A DNA stretch of 64,000 bases, from NCBI GenBank assembly GCA_023954375.1, contig JAMLIC010000011.1, positions 1 through 64,000 on the forward strand. Reading direction: 5' to 3'. The notes under the pieces are model-generated. The model was given only the letters and a program-made list of their open reading frames with translations, did not search any database and was not told where the DNA came from. A program made the translations under genes and the position numbers. The stretch comes from Planctomycetota bacterium (GTDB taxonomy: Bacteria > Planctomycetota > J058). Of this stretch, positions 39,578 to 48,443 are shown one piece after another (within the stretch, counting starts at the first letter, position 1; every line of letters begins with the position of its first letter).

Positions 39578-40240
39578 GTGACCCGCGCCCCGGACCCGAT
39601 CCTCGACCGCTACGCCGCCTCTCGTCGCACCGAGGAGGGCGCCGAGAGCTACTCGACGAAGTACGACCGCGAGCTGCACAAGCGCATCTCGAGCTACTTC
39701 GAGCGCAGGGCGGTGGAGCGGGCCCTGGCGCGCACCCGCCTGCGCGACGCGCTCGTGCTCGACCTGCCGTGCGGCGCCGGCCGGATCACCCCCCTGCTCG
39801 AGCCCGTGGCGCGGCGGATCGTCTCGGCCGACTACTCGGGGACCATGGTCCGCGTCCTGCACCGCCGCCACGGCGAGCGTCACCCGGACGCCCTCGTCGC
39901 CGACAGCTTCCGGCTCCCCTTCCGCGACCGCACGTTCGACCTCGTCTACTCGGCGCGGCTCTCGCACCACATAGGCGACGAGGCGCTGCGCCTCGCCTAC
40001 GTGCGCGAGGTGCTGCGCGTGTCGCGCGGCTGGACGATCGTGACGATCTTCGACTCGCGCTCGCTCAAGAACCTCCTGCGGGACGTGCGCCGCGCCTTCA
40101 GCAAGAAGCGCCCGAAGAACACGCTCTCGCGCGAGCAGGTGGCCGAGGTCGCCGCGGGCGAGGGCTTCAGCGTGGTCGACGCGATCCCCCTCTCCCGCAT
40201 CGCCTCCGGCCACGTCTTCTACGTGCTGCAGCGCGCGTAG
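39578..40240 (+). CDS. class I SAM-dependent methyltransferase
   Basis: 220 residues from GTG 39578, chosen because GCGGAGG lies five bases before it; an in-frame ATG at 39560 is the alternative. Rossmann motifs: VLDLPCGAGRITPLLEP (motif I, SAM-binding), VSADYSGTMVRVLH (acidic end of strand 2), DSFRLPFRDRTFDLVYSARL (motif IV) and a Methyltransf_11-type fold overall. The basic stretch RRAFSKKRPKNTLSREQ and the closing SGHVFYVLQRA are found in methyltransferases that act on lipids or quinones, but the substrate cannot be named. It precedes glgA by 236 bases. Confidence 0.8.
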   Translation: MTRAPDPILDRYAASRRTEEGAESYSTKYDRELHKRISSYFERRAVERALARTRLRDALVLDLPCGAGRITPLLEPVARRIVSADYSGTMVRVLHRRHGERHPDALVADSFRLPFRDRTFDLVYSARLSHHIGDEALRLAYVREVLRVSRGWTIVTIFDSRSLKNLLRDVRRAFSKKRPKNTLSREQVAEVAAGEGFSVVDAIPLSRIASGHVFYVLQRA

Positions 40241-40276
40241 CGCGACCGCCGCGTCGCCGTGGCGACCTGCCGGCGG

Positions 40277-40311
40277 GCGATGGGCGCAAGTCCCGGACTG
40301 ACACCCATCGC
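40277..40311. other. stem-loop in the gap between the methyltransferase gene and glgA
   Basis: GCGATGGG (40277-40284) pairs with CCCATCGC (40304-40311) around a 19-base loop; the stem can extend by two pairs. There is no U-tract, so it is not a standard terminator. It could be a leader structure for glgA or the end of the upstream message. The rest of the 236-base gap has TTGACC at 40424-40429 but no matching -10. Confidence 0.4.
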
Positions 40312-40476
40312 TCGCTCTGGCGGGTCGCGGACGAGCCGAAGGCCCCCGGGAGGGGTGACGGACACGCGAGGTCCACGTCGACGTTGCGCCCCCGTCACAC
40401 GCGCGCCGCGCGGCCTGTTTCGGTTGACCTTCACACGAAATTTCCGACACTGAGGTCTGATCCCTTGGGGGCCGCC

Positions 40477-42057
40477 ATGAAGATCCTCTTCGCCACCAGC
40501 GAGGCTTACCCGCTGAGCAAGACCGGCGGGCTGGGGGACGTGTGCGGCAGCCTCCCGTCGGCGCTCCAGGCGCTGGGCGACGACGTGCGCGTCGCCCTCC
40601 CGGCCTACCAGCACGCGCTCGAGCGCGTCACGGGCGGGGTGCGAGAGGTCGCGTCGCTCACGGTCCCCGGCGTCGACGCGCCGGTGCGCGTGCTGGAGAC
40701 GCTCCTGCCGGAGCGCGCCGTCCCGGTCTACCTGATCAGCGCCCCGGCGCTGTTCGACGACCGCCCGGGCACCCCCTACCACGACCCCGACGGCCGGGAG
40801 TGGCCCGACAACGCCCTGCGCTTCGCGGTCTACTCGCGCGCCGTGGCCGCCCTGGCCCTCGGACGGGCGGGGCTCGGCTGGACCCCGGACCTCGTGCACG
40901 GGCACGACTGGACGGCCGGCCTCGTCCCCGCGCTCCTGAGCCAGCACGAGCGCCGGCCGGCGACCGTGTTCACGGTCCACAACCTCGCCCACCAGGGCCT
41001 CTACTCGCGCGAGACCTTCGAGCAGCTCGACCTCCCCGAGGGCTGGTGGTCCCTCGAGGGGCTCGAGTTCTACGGGCAGCTGTCGTTCATCAAGGGCGGG
41101 CTCGTGTTCGCCGACTGGCTGACGACCGTCAGCCCGAACTACGCGCGCGAGATCTGCCGGCCGGACATGGGCTGCGGGATCGACGGCCTCCTGCGGCACC
41201 GGCGGGACCGCCTCGTCGGGGTCCTCAACGGCGCCGACTACGACGTCTGGGACCCGTCGAACGACCCGCTCATCGCGCGCCCCTACGGCCCCGACACCCT
41301 CGCCCGCAAGGCCGAGAACAAGCGCGCCCTGCAGCGGCTCTTCGGGTTCGCCGAGACCCCGACGACGCCGCTGGTCGCGCACATCTCCCGCCTCGTGCCG
41401 CAGAAGGGCACCGACCTGCTGATCGAGACCATCCCGCGGCTCATGAGCGAGCAGGTGCAGATGGTCGTGCTCGGCCGCGGCGAGCCGCGCTTCGCGCAGG
41501 CGCTCACCGACCTCGCCGCGCGCTACCCGCGGCAGCTGGCGGCCTACGTCGGCTACAGCGAGGAGCTGGCGCACCGCATGACGGCCGGGGCGGACATGTT
41601 CTGCATGCCCTCGCGCTTCGAGCCGTGCGGCCTGAACCAGATCTACAGCCTGCGCTACGGCAGCGTGCCGATCGTCCGCCGCACGGGCGGGCTGGCCGAC
41701 ACCGTCGTCGATGCCGCGGCCGAGACGATCGCCAGCGGGGCGGCGACGGGCTTCCAGTTCGAGCAGGCCACCCCCCACGCCCTCCTCGAGGCCCTCCGGC
41801 GCGCGCTGCGCACCTACGCGCAGGAGCCCGGCGTGTGGCGGCAGCTGGTGGCGACCGGGATGGGCCAGGACTTCTCGTGGGAGCGCGGCGCCCGCGCCTA
41901 CCAGGCGCTCTACCGCCAGGCGCTGCAGCCGGCCGAGCCCCCGCAGCCCAAGCCGCGGCCGAGCGCCCGGCTGCGCCGCGAGCCGAGCGGCCGCCTGCCG
42001 CGCCAGACGAGCGGCCGCGTGCCGCTTCCGCCCCCGGTGGCGACCACCACGCGCTGA
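40477..42057 (+). CDS. glgA: glycogen synthase (ADP-glucose type, GT5)
   Basis: 526 residues. It transfers glucose from ADP-glucose (some members UDP-glucose) to alpha-1,4-glucan. Seen: the N-terminal ATSEAYPLSKTGGLGDVCGSLP (K-x-G-G-L ADP-glucose loop), VHGHDWTAGLVP, VFTVHNLAHQG, TVSPNYAREI, NGADYDVWDP, and the C-terminal domain with SRLVPQKGTDLL and MPSRFEPCGLNQIYSLRYG (E-x-x-G-L). The catalytic domains match the typical ~480 residues; the extra ~40 at the C-terminus are a Pro/Arg-rich tail (PKPRPSARLRREPSGRL) that is probably disordered. It stands alone; no other glg gene is in the window. Confidence 0.95.
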   Translation: MKILFATSEAYPLSKTGGLGDVCGSLPSALQALGDDVRVALPAYQHALERVTGGVREVASLTVPGVDAPVRVLETLLPERAVPVYLISAPALFDDRPGTPYHDPDGREWPDNALRFAVYSRAVAALALGRAGLGWTPDLVHGHDWTAGLVPALLSQHERRPATVFTVHNLAHQGLYSRETFEQLDLPEGWWSLEGLEFYGQLSFIKGGLVFADWLTTVSPNYAREICRPDMGCGIDGLLRHRRDRLVGVLNGADYDVWDPSNDPLIARPYGPDTLARKAENKRALQRLFGFAETPTTPLVAHISRLVPQKGTDLLIETIPRLMSEQVQMVVLGRGEPRFAQALTDLAARYPRQLAAYVGYSEELAHRMTAGADMFCMPSRFEPCGLNQIYSLRYGSVPIVRRTGGLADTVVDAAAETIASGAATGFQFEQATPHALLEALRRALRTYAQEPGVWRQLVATGMGQDFSWERGARAYQALYRQALQPAEPPQPKPRPSARLRREPSGRLPRQTSGRVPLPPPVATTTR

Positions 42058-42063
42058 CCGGAA

Positions 42064-42226
42064 GTTAGCTTTTAGCTGTTAGCTTTTAGCTTTTAGCTGT
42101 TAGCTTTTAGCTGATAGCTCCCAGGTGTTGGGGTGAGCGCCGCTGTCAATGTCCGATCCCGGAGGCACAAGAGCCAAAGTCAATGGCTAAAAGCTAATAG
42201 CTAATAGCTAGTAGCTAAAAGCTAAT
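42064..42226. repeat. AT-rich AGCTAAA-type inverted repeat, large copy
   Basis: The left array (42064-42118) is made of TTAGCTTT and TAGCTGT units; the right array (42185-42226) is made of the complementary GCTAAAAGCTAA and GCTAATAGCTA units. They flank a 65-base spacer. Same family as 16656-16728, here between glgA and a downstream gene on the same strand. It is the most AT-rich stretch in this part of the window. Confidence 0.85.
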
Positions 42227-42297
42227 GATCTGGCCTCCTCCTGCTGAAATGAACCCGGTCTCCGCCTCGCGGTTACCACCCCGCCGGGAGGTGGTCC

Positions 42298-43947
42298 GTG
42301 GACTGGCTCACCCGCTGGGTGCGGACGACGTTCGACTACAACCCGACGTTCCCGCTCTCCGCCCTCCTCCTGCTCCTCGGCTTGCGGCTCCTCGCGAGCG
42401 ACGGGACGCTCGATGCCCAGAGCCTCGAGGGCACGGCCGGCGGGGTCGGCGTCCTGCAGGCCTACGAGGTGGCGCTGCTCGGCCTCGCGCTGCTCGTGCT
42501 CTGGCCGCGGCGGATCGCCTACGAGACCACGGCGGTGCTCATCATCTTCGGCGTCGTGCGCTTCGCCGCGCCGTTCCTCGTCATCGGCCACGCCGGCGAG
42601 GTGCAGGGGCCGGGGCCGTGGCTGCTCGGGGCCGGGCTCGCCGGGCTCATGCTCGCCAAGACGTTGGCGGTGCATCGCGGCGTGGGCCTCGACCTGCGCG
42701 GCTGGGAGCGGGCGCACGATGCGCTCCTCTACCTCGCGGCCTGCGTCGGGCTGCCGCTCCTCGTCCAGGGGCTCGCCGCGTCCACCGGCGCGACGCTCAG
42801 CCACGGCGCCGCCCGCGGCCTGCAGCTCGCCGTCTGCTGGGGGGCGGCCGCCGCCCTCGCCCCGCTCGCGCTGGGGCTCCCCGACCTCGGCCGGCCGGGC
42901 CCGCTGCGCAGCCGCCGCCCGGCGGCGGTGTGGCGCGGCCTCGCGCTCGTCGGCTTCACGGGGCTGCTCGCCAACGCCCTGTGGCTCGGCGGCGACGCCC
43001 CCACCGCCCTCGCCCTCCTCCCCCTGGCGCTCGTCGCGGCGGCCGTGACCACCGCGGTCGCCGGCGCCGCCGGCGTCGACCTGCGCGGGGCCACGATGCA
43101 CCTGCCGGCGCTCGCCGCCCTCCTCGTCCTCCTGGCCCCCCTCGACGCCCTCCAGGGCCGCGCGCCGCTCCTCACCCGACCGGCCGCCATGCTGGCCGTG
43201 CTGCCCGTCGCGGCCGCCTGCCTCGCGCTGATCGGGCGCGACCGCTGGCGCGAGGGGCTGACGGGCCTGGGCGCCGTCGCCGCGCTCGCGCCCCTCTCCG
43301 CCGCATCGTCGCTCCGCGCCGCGGAGGCCTACGTGCTCCTGGCGCTGCTCGCCGCCTGCGGCCTGGGCGCCTGGCGCCGCGACGACCGCACGCTCTCGCG
43401 CGCGGCGGCCGCCGCCGTGGTCGTGGGCGCGCACCTCGCCTGGCGCCCCTTCGGCGAGGCGGCGCTCACCGCCGTCCCCCTCGGCGCGGCGGCCGGCCTG
43501 GCCGTGCTCATCGCCTGGCGCTGCCCCGGCGCGCGCGCCTCCACAACGCTGGTCGCGGCCCTCGCGCTCGTGCCGGGCGCGGTCGAGGTCGTCCGCGGGC
43601 CGCAGGCCGCCGCCCTGCTCCTCCTGCTCGGGGCGGGCGGCGGGCTCGCCCTCGTGGGCGCGCGCAGCGGCGAGCGGCTCCTCGTGCAGGTCGGCGCGGC
43701 CCTCCCCCTGGTCGCCGGCCTCCGCCGCGCCGGCGACGTGCTCGACCCGGGCGTGGCGCTCGTCCTGCTGGCCTTCGCCGCGCTCCCGCTCGGGACCGCC
43801 GTGGCCCTCCGCCGCGAGCGCGCCCGGCGACTCGAGCCGCTCGAGCCGCTCGAGCCGCTCGAGCCGCTCGAGCCCGTCGAGCCGCTCGGCGCGCTCGACC
43901 CCCTGGACGAGCCGGCGGGCTGCGCGGCGCAGGTCGGGGCCCGCTGA
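42298..43947 (+). CDS. large polytopic membrane protein, unknown function
   Basis: 549 residues from a GTG preceded by GGGAGG. Around 14 hydrophobic segments cover most of the length, with short charged loops and extreme Ala/Leu richness (LLLLLGLRLLAS ... LVLLAFAALPLGTAVALRR). The N-terminus WLTRWVRTTFDYNPTFPLSALLL is the most distinctive part. No transporter or enzyme motif is recognised. The C-terminal tail (~510-530) is a short Leu-Glu-Pro repeat encoded by a 9-base tandem repeat. It is convergent with the PiT transporter gene. Confidence 0.6.
   Translation: MDWLTRWVRTTFDYNPTFPLSALLLLLGLRLLASDGTLDAQSLEGTAGGVGVLQAYEVALLGLALLVLWPRRIAYETTAVLIIFGVVRFAAPFLVIGHAGEVQGPGPWLLGAGLAGLMLAKTLAVHRGVGLDLRGWERAHDALLYLAACVGLPLLVQGLAASTGATLSHGAARGLQLAVCWGAAAALAPLALGLPDLGRPGPLRSRRPAAVWRGLALVGFTGLLANALWLGGDAPTALALLPLALVAAAVTTAVAGAAGVDLRGATMHLPALAALLVLLAPLDALQGRAPLLTRPAAMLAVLPVAAACLALIGRDRWREGLTGLGAVAALAPLSAASSLRAAEAYVLLALLAACGLGAWRRDDRTLSRAAAAAVVVGAHLAWRPFGEAALTAVPLGAAAGLAVLIAWRCPGARASTTLVAALALVPGAVEVVRGPQAAALLLLLGAGGGLALVGARSGERLLVQVGAALPLVAGLRRAGDVLDPGVALVLLAFAALPLGTAVALRRERARRLEPLEPLEPLEPLEPVEPLGALDPLDEPAGCAAQVGAR
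43831..43887 (+). repeat. 9-base tandem repeat CTCGAGCCG coding Leu-Glu-Pro
   Basis: About six units of CTCGAGCCG near the 3' end of the membrane protein gene, with the last copies diverged. The frame is kept, so the tail can vary in length. Confidence 0.8.
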
Positions 43948-44004
43948 TGCACGTGCCCGCGCCGATCGCCCGCCCCTCGCGAGCGCATCACTCATCGCTG
44001 GTCC

Positions 44005-44043
44005 GAGCTCGAGAGAGAGCGCGCGGCGCTCTCTCTCGAGCTC
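44005..44043. terminator. perfect 18-bp stem, 3-base loop between convergent genes
   Basis: GAGCTCGAGAGAGAGCGC is followed by GCG and its exact reverse complement. It lies between the stop of the membrane protein gene (43947) and the stop of the PiT gene (44050). There is no T-tract on either side, but the position and stability fit a two-way transcription barrier. Confidence 0.7.
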
Positions 44044-44049
44044 ACGCGG

Positions 44050-45045
44050 TCAGTGGCCCAGCCCCACCGCCACGAGCCCGGCGTGGATGAGCCCGCCCAG
44101 CAGCGCCGTCGAGGGGAGCGTCAGCAGCCAGGCGTAGAGGATCTTCTTCCCCAGGCCCCAGCTCACCGAGGCGCGCTGGGTCGTCCCCACGCCGATGATC
44201 GAGCCGGTGATCGTGTGGGTCGTCGACACCGGGATCCCCTGCCAGGCCGCCAGGCCGAGCGTGAGGCTCGCGCCGGTCTCGGCGGCGAAGCCGTGGACGG
44301 GGCGGATCTTGATGAGCCCCATGCCGAGCGTCCGGATCACCTTCCAGCCGCCGCACGCGGTGCCGAGGCCCATCATCGTGGCGCACGCCACCTTCACCCA
44401 CAGCGGGACGTCGTTCGTCTCCACGAAGCCGCCGGCGAACAGCGCCAGGGTGATGACGCCCATGACCTTCTGCGCGTCGTTGGTGCCGTGCATCCACGAC
44501 ATGAGCGAGACGCTCAGCAGCTGCAGCTTGCCGAACAGCTGGTTGACGAAGGTCGGCCGCGCGCGCCGGAAGAGCCACAGGACCGCGCCCATGATCATGA
44601 AGCCCATGAGCGCGCCCAGGACCGGCGAGATGAGCATGGCCACGAGGACCTTCAGCACCCCTCCGCTGTGGACGATCGACCAGCCCTTGGCGAACGCCGC
44701 CGCGCCGACGAGCGCGCCGATGAGCGAGTGCGAGCCGCTGATCGGCATGCCGGCGAAGGTCATCAGCGCGACCCAGATCGAGGCGGAGAGCATCGACGCC
44801 AGGACGATCGTCTGGGTCACGTCGGCCGCGTTGACCAGCCCGCTGCCGATCGTCTTGGCCACCTCCTCCGACGCGAACGCGCCGGCGAAGTTGAGCAGCG
44901 CCGCGAGCGCGACGGCCGTCAGCGGCGAGAGGACGCGGGTGGAGACGACCGTGGCGATCGCGTTCGCCGAGTCGTTCCACCCGTTGCAGAAGTCGAAGAT
45001 CAGGGCCGCGATCACCACGGCCACGATCAGGGTGGTCGGTTCCAT
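44050..45045 (-). CDS. pit: PiT-family inorganic phosphate transporter
   Basis: 331 residues, about ten hydrophobic helices. The two PHO-4/PiT signature repeats are present: DFCNGWNDSANAIATVVSTRVLSP near the N-terminus and SWMHGTNDAQKVMGVITLAL in the second half. It moves phosphate (usually as a neutral metal-phosphate) with H+ or Na+ across the inner membrane. It lies six bases downstream of the DUF47 gene on the same strand, the standard arrangement for PiT and its regulatory partner. No Pho-type regulatory box is evident. Confidence 0.92.
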   Translation of the reverse strand: MEPTTLIVAVVIAALIFDFCNGWNDSANAIATVVSTRVLSPLTAVALAALLNFAGAFASEEVAKTIGSGLVNAADVTQTIVLASMLSASIWVALMTFAGMPISGSHSLIGALVGAAAFAKGWSIVHSGGVLKVLVAMLISPVLGALMGFMIMGAVLWLFRRARPTFVNQLFGKLQLLSVSLMSWMHGTNDAQKVMGVITLALFAGGFVETNDVPLWVKVACATMMGLGTACGGWKVIRTLGMGLIKIRPVHGFAAETGASLTLGLAAWQGIPVSTTHTITGSIIGVGTTQRASVSWGLGKKILYAWLLTLPSTALLGGLIHAGLVAVGLGH

Positions 45046-45051
45046 GACCGT

Positions 45052-45702
45052 CTAGAGGTTCTTGATGACCAGCGTGCGGATCACGGTCATCGCGTGAGCG
45101 CACACGTCCACCGTGTTCTCCAGCACCTCGAGCATGTCCTTGTTGCGCACGAGCGTCACGGCGTCGATCGGCTCCTTGCCGGCGAACAGCGCGCCGAGCG
45201 CCGAGCGGTAGATCGCGTCCGCCTCGCTCTCCAGGCGGTTGACGTGCGCGAGGTGCAGCTGGATGAGGTCCACCCGCGTCATGTCCTTCAGGCAGGCCAC
45301 GGCCTTGCTCAGCTCGGTGATCGCCGTCGTGATGTGCGCGACCAGCTGCTTCATGGGCTCGGTGAGCTCCTCGAAGCCGTAGAGCGCGATCCGCTCCGCG
45401 GTGCCGTCGAGGTTGTCGAGCGTGTTCTCGAGCGCGCTGGTGAGCGCGTGCAGGTCCTCGCGGTCGAGCGGCGTCACGAAGGTCTTGTCGAGGGCGTCGT
45501 GCATGACCCGCGCCAGCTCGTCGCCCTCGTGCTCGACCAGCTTGATCTGCTTGGCGATGTCGGCCATCGCCGCGACGCCCTTCGCGTCCCGGTACTTGTC
45601 CAGGATCCGGGCGCCCTCGATCAGGTTGGCCGAGATCTGGTCCAGGTAGGCGAAGAACGTGTTCTCGCTGGGCAGCAGCCAGCGGATGAGGCCCTGGATC
45701 AT
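45052..45702 (-). CDS. DUF47/PhoU-like accessory protein of the PiT transporter
   Basis: 216 residues, all-helical, PhoU-like. It starts MIQGLIRWLLPSENTFFAYL, then has IKLVEHEGDELARVMHDALDKTFVTPLDREDLHAL with the E-x-x-x-D metal-binding motif of helix 2, and LEDTLDNLDG- and LESEADAIYRSALGALFAG-type segments, all characteristic of DUF47 (TIGR00153). These proteins pair with PiT and are thought to modulate it. The frame is open further upstream, but the family start and an adjacent purine-rich stretch favour ATG 45702. Confidence 0.9.
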   Translation of the reverse strand: MIQGLIRWLLPSENTFFAYLDQISANLIEGARILDKYRDAKGVAAMADIAKQIKLVEHEGDELARVMHDALDKTFVTPLDREDLHALTSALENTLDNLDGTAERIALYGFEELTEPMKQLVAHITTAITELSKAVACLKDMTRVDLIQLHLAHVNRLESEADAIYRSALGALFAGKEPIDAVTLVRNKDMLEVLENTVDVCAHAMTVIRTLVIKNL

Positions 45703-45888
45703 CGGTCGGTCCGCTCTCCCACCCCGAGGGGCAGGAGCATGGGACTCGCCGGACGCCGGCTCGTCAAGGCCGAGATGGGTCGCCGTCGAGTTTAAAGGAC
45801 CCGTCAAGATGGTGGCCCGGGCCCCTCCGGAACGCCGAGGGCGCCGGGGAAGACCCCGGCGCCCGCTCCCGACGGCCTGGTCGGCCGA

Positions 45889-46935
45889 CTACGGCCGCTG
45901 CCCGAGCGTGACCTTCACGTCGACGGGCTGGCCGCCGCGGAGGACGCGCAGGGTCACCTGCTCGCCCGGCCGGCGCTGCCCGACCTCCCGGGCGAAGGCG
46001 TCCATGCTCGACAGCGCCTGGCCGTCGAGCGCCACGATCACGTCGTCCGCGGCGAGGCCCGCCTGGGCGGCCGGCCCCTGGGCCTCGCGGACGAGCAGGC
46101 CGAAGCCGGCCGCCCCCCGCTGCTCGGGCGAGGCGTCGACGCAGGAGACGCCCAGCCAGGGCCGCGCCTGGGCGGGGGCCGGCGCCGCCGCCCCCGCGCG
46201 GCCGGCCTTGAGGGCCTCGAGCACCGACGCGATGTGGTCGACGTCGACGGCGTGGCTGCTGCCGCGGTAGGGCGCGGCCACCGAGATGCCGACCAGGCGC
46301 CCGGCCCGGTCGACCACGGGCGCGCCGAACACCTCGGCGGACGTGGGGCCGTCGTGCTGCAGCACGCGCGGGTAGGCCCGCTTGTGCCCCTCGTTGCCGT
46401 CGGCCAGGAGGCCCATGAGGATGTTCCGCTCCTGGGCCGAGGGCTCGACGGCGCGGTCCTTGGCGCTCAGGACGCCGACCGCGATCGGCTCGGCGTCGGT
46501 GCCCACGACGACCAGGAACTGACCGACCGTCAGGTCGGCCGTCCGGCCGAGCGGCACGCCCGCCGGCGCCGCGCCGGCGACGCGCAGGAGCGCCAGGTCG
46601 TTGCCCTCGTCGCGCGCGTGCAGCGAGACCTGCAGCTTGCCGGCCGGGCCGCTGGCGCCGAGCGCGCCGCGACCCTGCACGACCTGGGCGGCGGTGAGCA
46701 CCCAGCCGCCGTCGAGGATGACGCCGTAGCCGCGGGCGCGGCCGCCCTCCTCGACGCGCACCACGTGGCGCGAGGTGGACCGGGCCAGGTCGACGAACGC
46801 GCCGCGCAGCTCGGCGTTGCGGCCGACGACCTGCTCGCGCGGGGCGGGCGCGTCCTGCGCGCCGGCCCACGGCGCGAGCGCCAGGAGGACGAGGAGGCTC
46901 GAGAGGACGGGCAGGCGGAGCATGGGGCGCCTCAA
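45889..46935 (-). CDS. inactive trypsin-like/PDZ protein (HtrA pseudoprotease)
   Basis: 348 residues with a signal peptide (LSSLLVLLALAPWAGAQ). A trypsin-like fold spans ~40-235, but the catalytic His is replaced (VLTAAQVVQ, Gln84 where active members have AAHV) and the GDSGGP block reads AEVFGAPVVDRAGRLVGI, so the nucleophile Ser is lost. The Asp of NDLALLRV remains. A PDZ domain (~265-345: GLLVREAQGPAAQAGLAADDVIVALDG) is intact. Its ATG overlaps the TGA of the active HtrA-like gene by four bases, so the pair is coupled. It may be a regulatory or scaffold subunit of the active protease. Confidence 0.8.
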   Translation of the reverse strand: MRRPMLRLPVLSSLLVLLALAPWAGAQDAPAPREQVVGRNAELRGAFVDLARSTSRHVVRVEEGGRARGYGVILDGGWVLTAAQVVQGRGALGASGPAGKLQVSLHARDEGNDLALLRVAGAAPAGVPLGRTADLTVGQFLVVVGTDAEPIAVGVLSAKDRAVEPSAQERNILMGLLADGNEGHKRAYPRVLQHDGPTSAEVFGAPVVDRAGRLVGISVAAPYRGSSHAVDVDHIASVLEALKAGRAGAAAPAPAQARPWLGVSCVDASPEQRGAAGFGLLVREAQGPAAQAGLAADDVIVALDGQALSSMDAFAREVGQRRPGEQVTLRVLRGGQPVDVKVTLGQRP

Positions 46936-48443
46936 CGACCGAGGGTGACCTGGAGGGTGTGCCGCGCCTGCACCAGCGCGGTGTCGACGAACGTGGCCCG
47001 CTGGACCGTGACCTCGACCCGCGCGCCGGGCGCCTTGCCCTCGAGCGCGCGCTTGAGCGCGGCCATGTCCGGGGTCGGGCGGCCGTCGATCGCCACCACG
47101 ACGTCGCCGCGCTTCAGCCCGGCGCGGGCGGCCGGGCCCTCCGGCGCCACCTCGTCGATGAGCACGCCCGGGAGGTCCGCCGCCTGGTCCTGCGCGGCCC
47201 GCAGGCCCATGACCCCCTGCGGCCGGGCCGGCGCCGGCGCAGGGGCCGGCCGCGGGCGCGCCGACGGGTCCTCGCCGCCGCCGAACATGTCGCCGAAGAG
47301 CTTGCCGAGGTCGGGCATCTCGCCGCCCCCGCCGCCGAACAGGTCCTTGAAGGGCGAGTCCTCGCCGAAGAGCTTCGACAGGTCGGGCATCTCGCCCCCG
47401 CCGCCGAACAGGTCCTTGAAGGGCGAGTCCTCGCCGAAGAGCTTCGACAGGTCGGGCATCTCGCCCCCGCCGCCGAAGAGCTTGCCGAGGTCGGGCATCT
47501 CGCCCCCGCCGCCGCCGAACAGCTCCGAGAGGTCGGGCATCTCGCCCCCGCCGAAGAGGCCCTTGAGCGGCGAGTCCTCCCCGAACAGCTGGCCGAGCGG
47601 CGAGTCCTCCCCGCCGAACATCTTCGGCAGGTTCTTCATCGCGCGCTGCATCATCCGCTGGTAGTCCTCGGGCGAGATGATGTCCTGCATGTCCTTCCAG
47701 GCCTCGGGCCCGGCGGGGACGCCGGCGATCACCTCGCCGCGCTTCAGCGCGTCCATCTCGCGCATGATCTGGTTCAGCGGCACGGCGAACGCCATCTCGT
47801 TGATCATGACGATCGCGCCGTTGATCCCGACCAGCTCGCCCTTCAGGTTGAGGAGCGGGCCGCCGGAGTCGCCGGCGAAGATCGGGCAGTCGGTCATGAT
47901 CGCGTCGTTGTAGTACTTCTGCATCATGCCGACGGGCAGCTTGCGGTTGAGCCCGCGCACCTTGCCGGCGGCGAACGCCGGCTGGAGGTCGGCGTACGGC
48001 CCGCCCGGGTGCCCGAGCGCCACGACCCAGTCACCGGTCCGGACCGTGTCGGAGTCGCCGAGGGTGAACGTGGGCAGGTCCTTGGCGTCGACCTTCAGGA
48101 GCGCGTAGTCCTGCCGCGTGTTGCGGCCGAGGACGGTCGCCCGGTAGGTCGTCCCGTCGGGCGTCGCGACCTCGATCCGGTCGCCGATCTCGATGACGTG
48201 GGCGCAGGTGAGGATCAGCCCGTCGGGCGAGATGATCGCCCCGCTGCCGGCGCCCATGCGCCCGTCGGCGACGAAGGCGCGCACGAGGACCGTGCGGGGG
48301 ACGGCGTGGCGCGCCACCTCCTGGAGCGTGCCCTCGAGGGCATCGACGTCCTGGGCGAAGGCGAGCGGCTGCCAGGCCAGCACGAGCCCGGCCGCGGCCG
48401 TGAAGGCGCGGGCGGCTCGCCGGTTCGGTCGAAGGGTCTGCAT
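46932..48443 (-). CDS. HtrA-like serine protease with a long repeat insert and PDZ domain
   Basis: 503 residues; signal peptide MQTLRPNRRAARAFTAAAGL...AFA; GGAGG-type ribosome binding site. Protease ~38-232 with an intact triad: His82 (ILTCAHVIE), Asp112 (QDYALLKV), Ser193 (FAGDSGGPLLN). Between protease and PDZ lies a ~115-residue repeat insert (~276-392) of GGGGEMPDLSKLFGEDSPFKDLF-type units. The PDZ domain (~405-500: GVLIDEVAPEGPAARAGLKRGDVVVAIDG) is normal. Ordinary DegP/HtrA lacks such an insert. It is likely periplasmic and acts in protein quality control; substrate unknown. Confidence 0.9.
   Translation of the reverse strand: MQTLRPNRRAARAFTAAAGLVLAWQPLAFAQDVDALEGTLQEVARHAVPRTVLVRAFVADGRMGAGSGAIISPDGLILTCAHVIEIGDRIEVATPDGTTYRATVLGRNTRQDYALLKVDAKDLPTFTLGDSDTVRTGDWVVALGHPGGPYADLQPAFAAGKVRGLNRKLPVGMMQKYYNDAIMTDCPIFAGDSGGPLLNLKGELVGINGAIVMINEMAFAVPLNQIMREMDALKRGEVIAGVPAGPEAWKDMQDIISPEDYQRMMQRAMKNLPKMFGGEDSPLGQLFGEDSPLKGLFGGGEMPDLSELFGGGGGEMPDLGKLFGGGGEMPDLSKLFGEDSPFKDLFGGGGEMPDLSKLFGEDSPFKDLFGGGGGEMPDLGKLFGDMFGGGEDPSARPRPAPAPAPARPQGVMGLRAAQDQAADLPGVLIDEVAPEGPAARAGLKRGDVVVAIDGRPTPDMAALKRALEGKAPGARVEVTVQRATFVDTALVQARHTLQVTLGR
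47268..47618 (-). repeat. in-frame tandem repeats inside the HtrA-like gene
   Basis: Mosaic units of about 9 and 14 codons, EMPDL(S/G)(K/E)LFGGGG and LFGEDSP(F/L)K(D/G)L, alternate five to six times; some copies are nearly identical at the DNA level (for example the two LFGEDSPFKDLF copies). This suggests recent duplication and variable length between strains. Confidence 0.85.
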
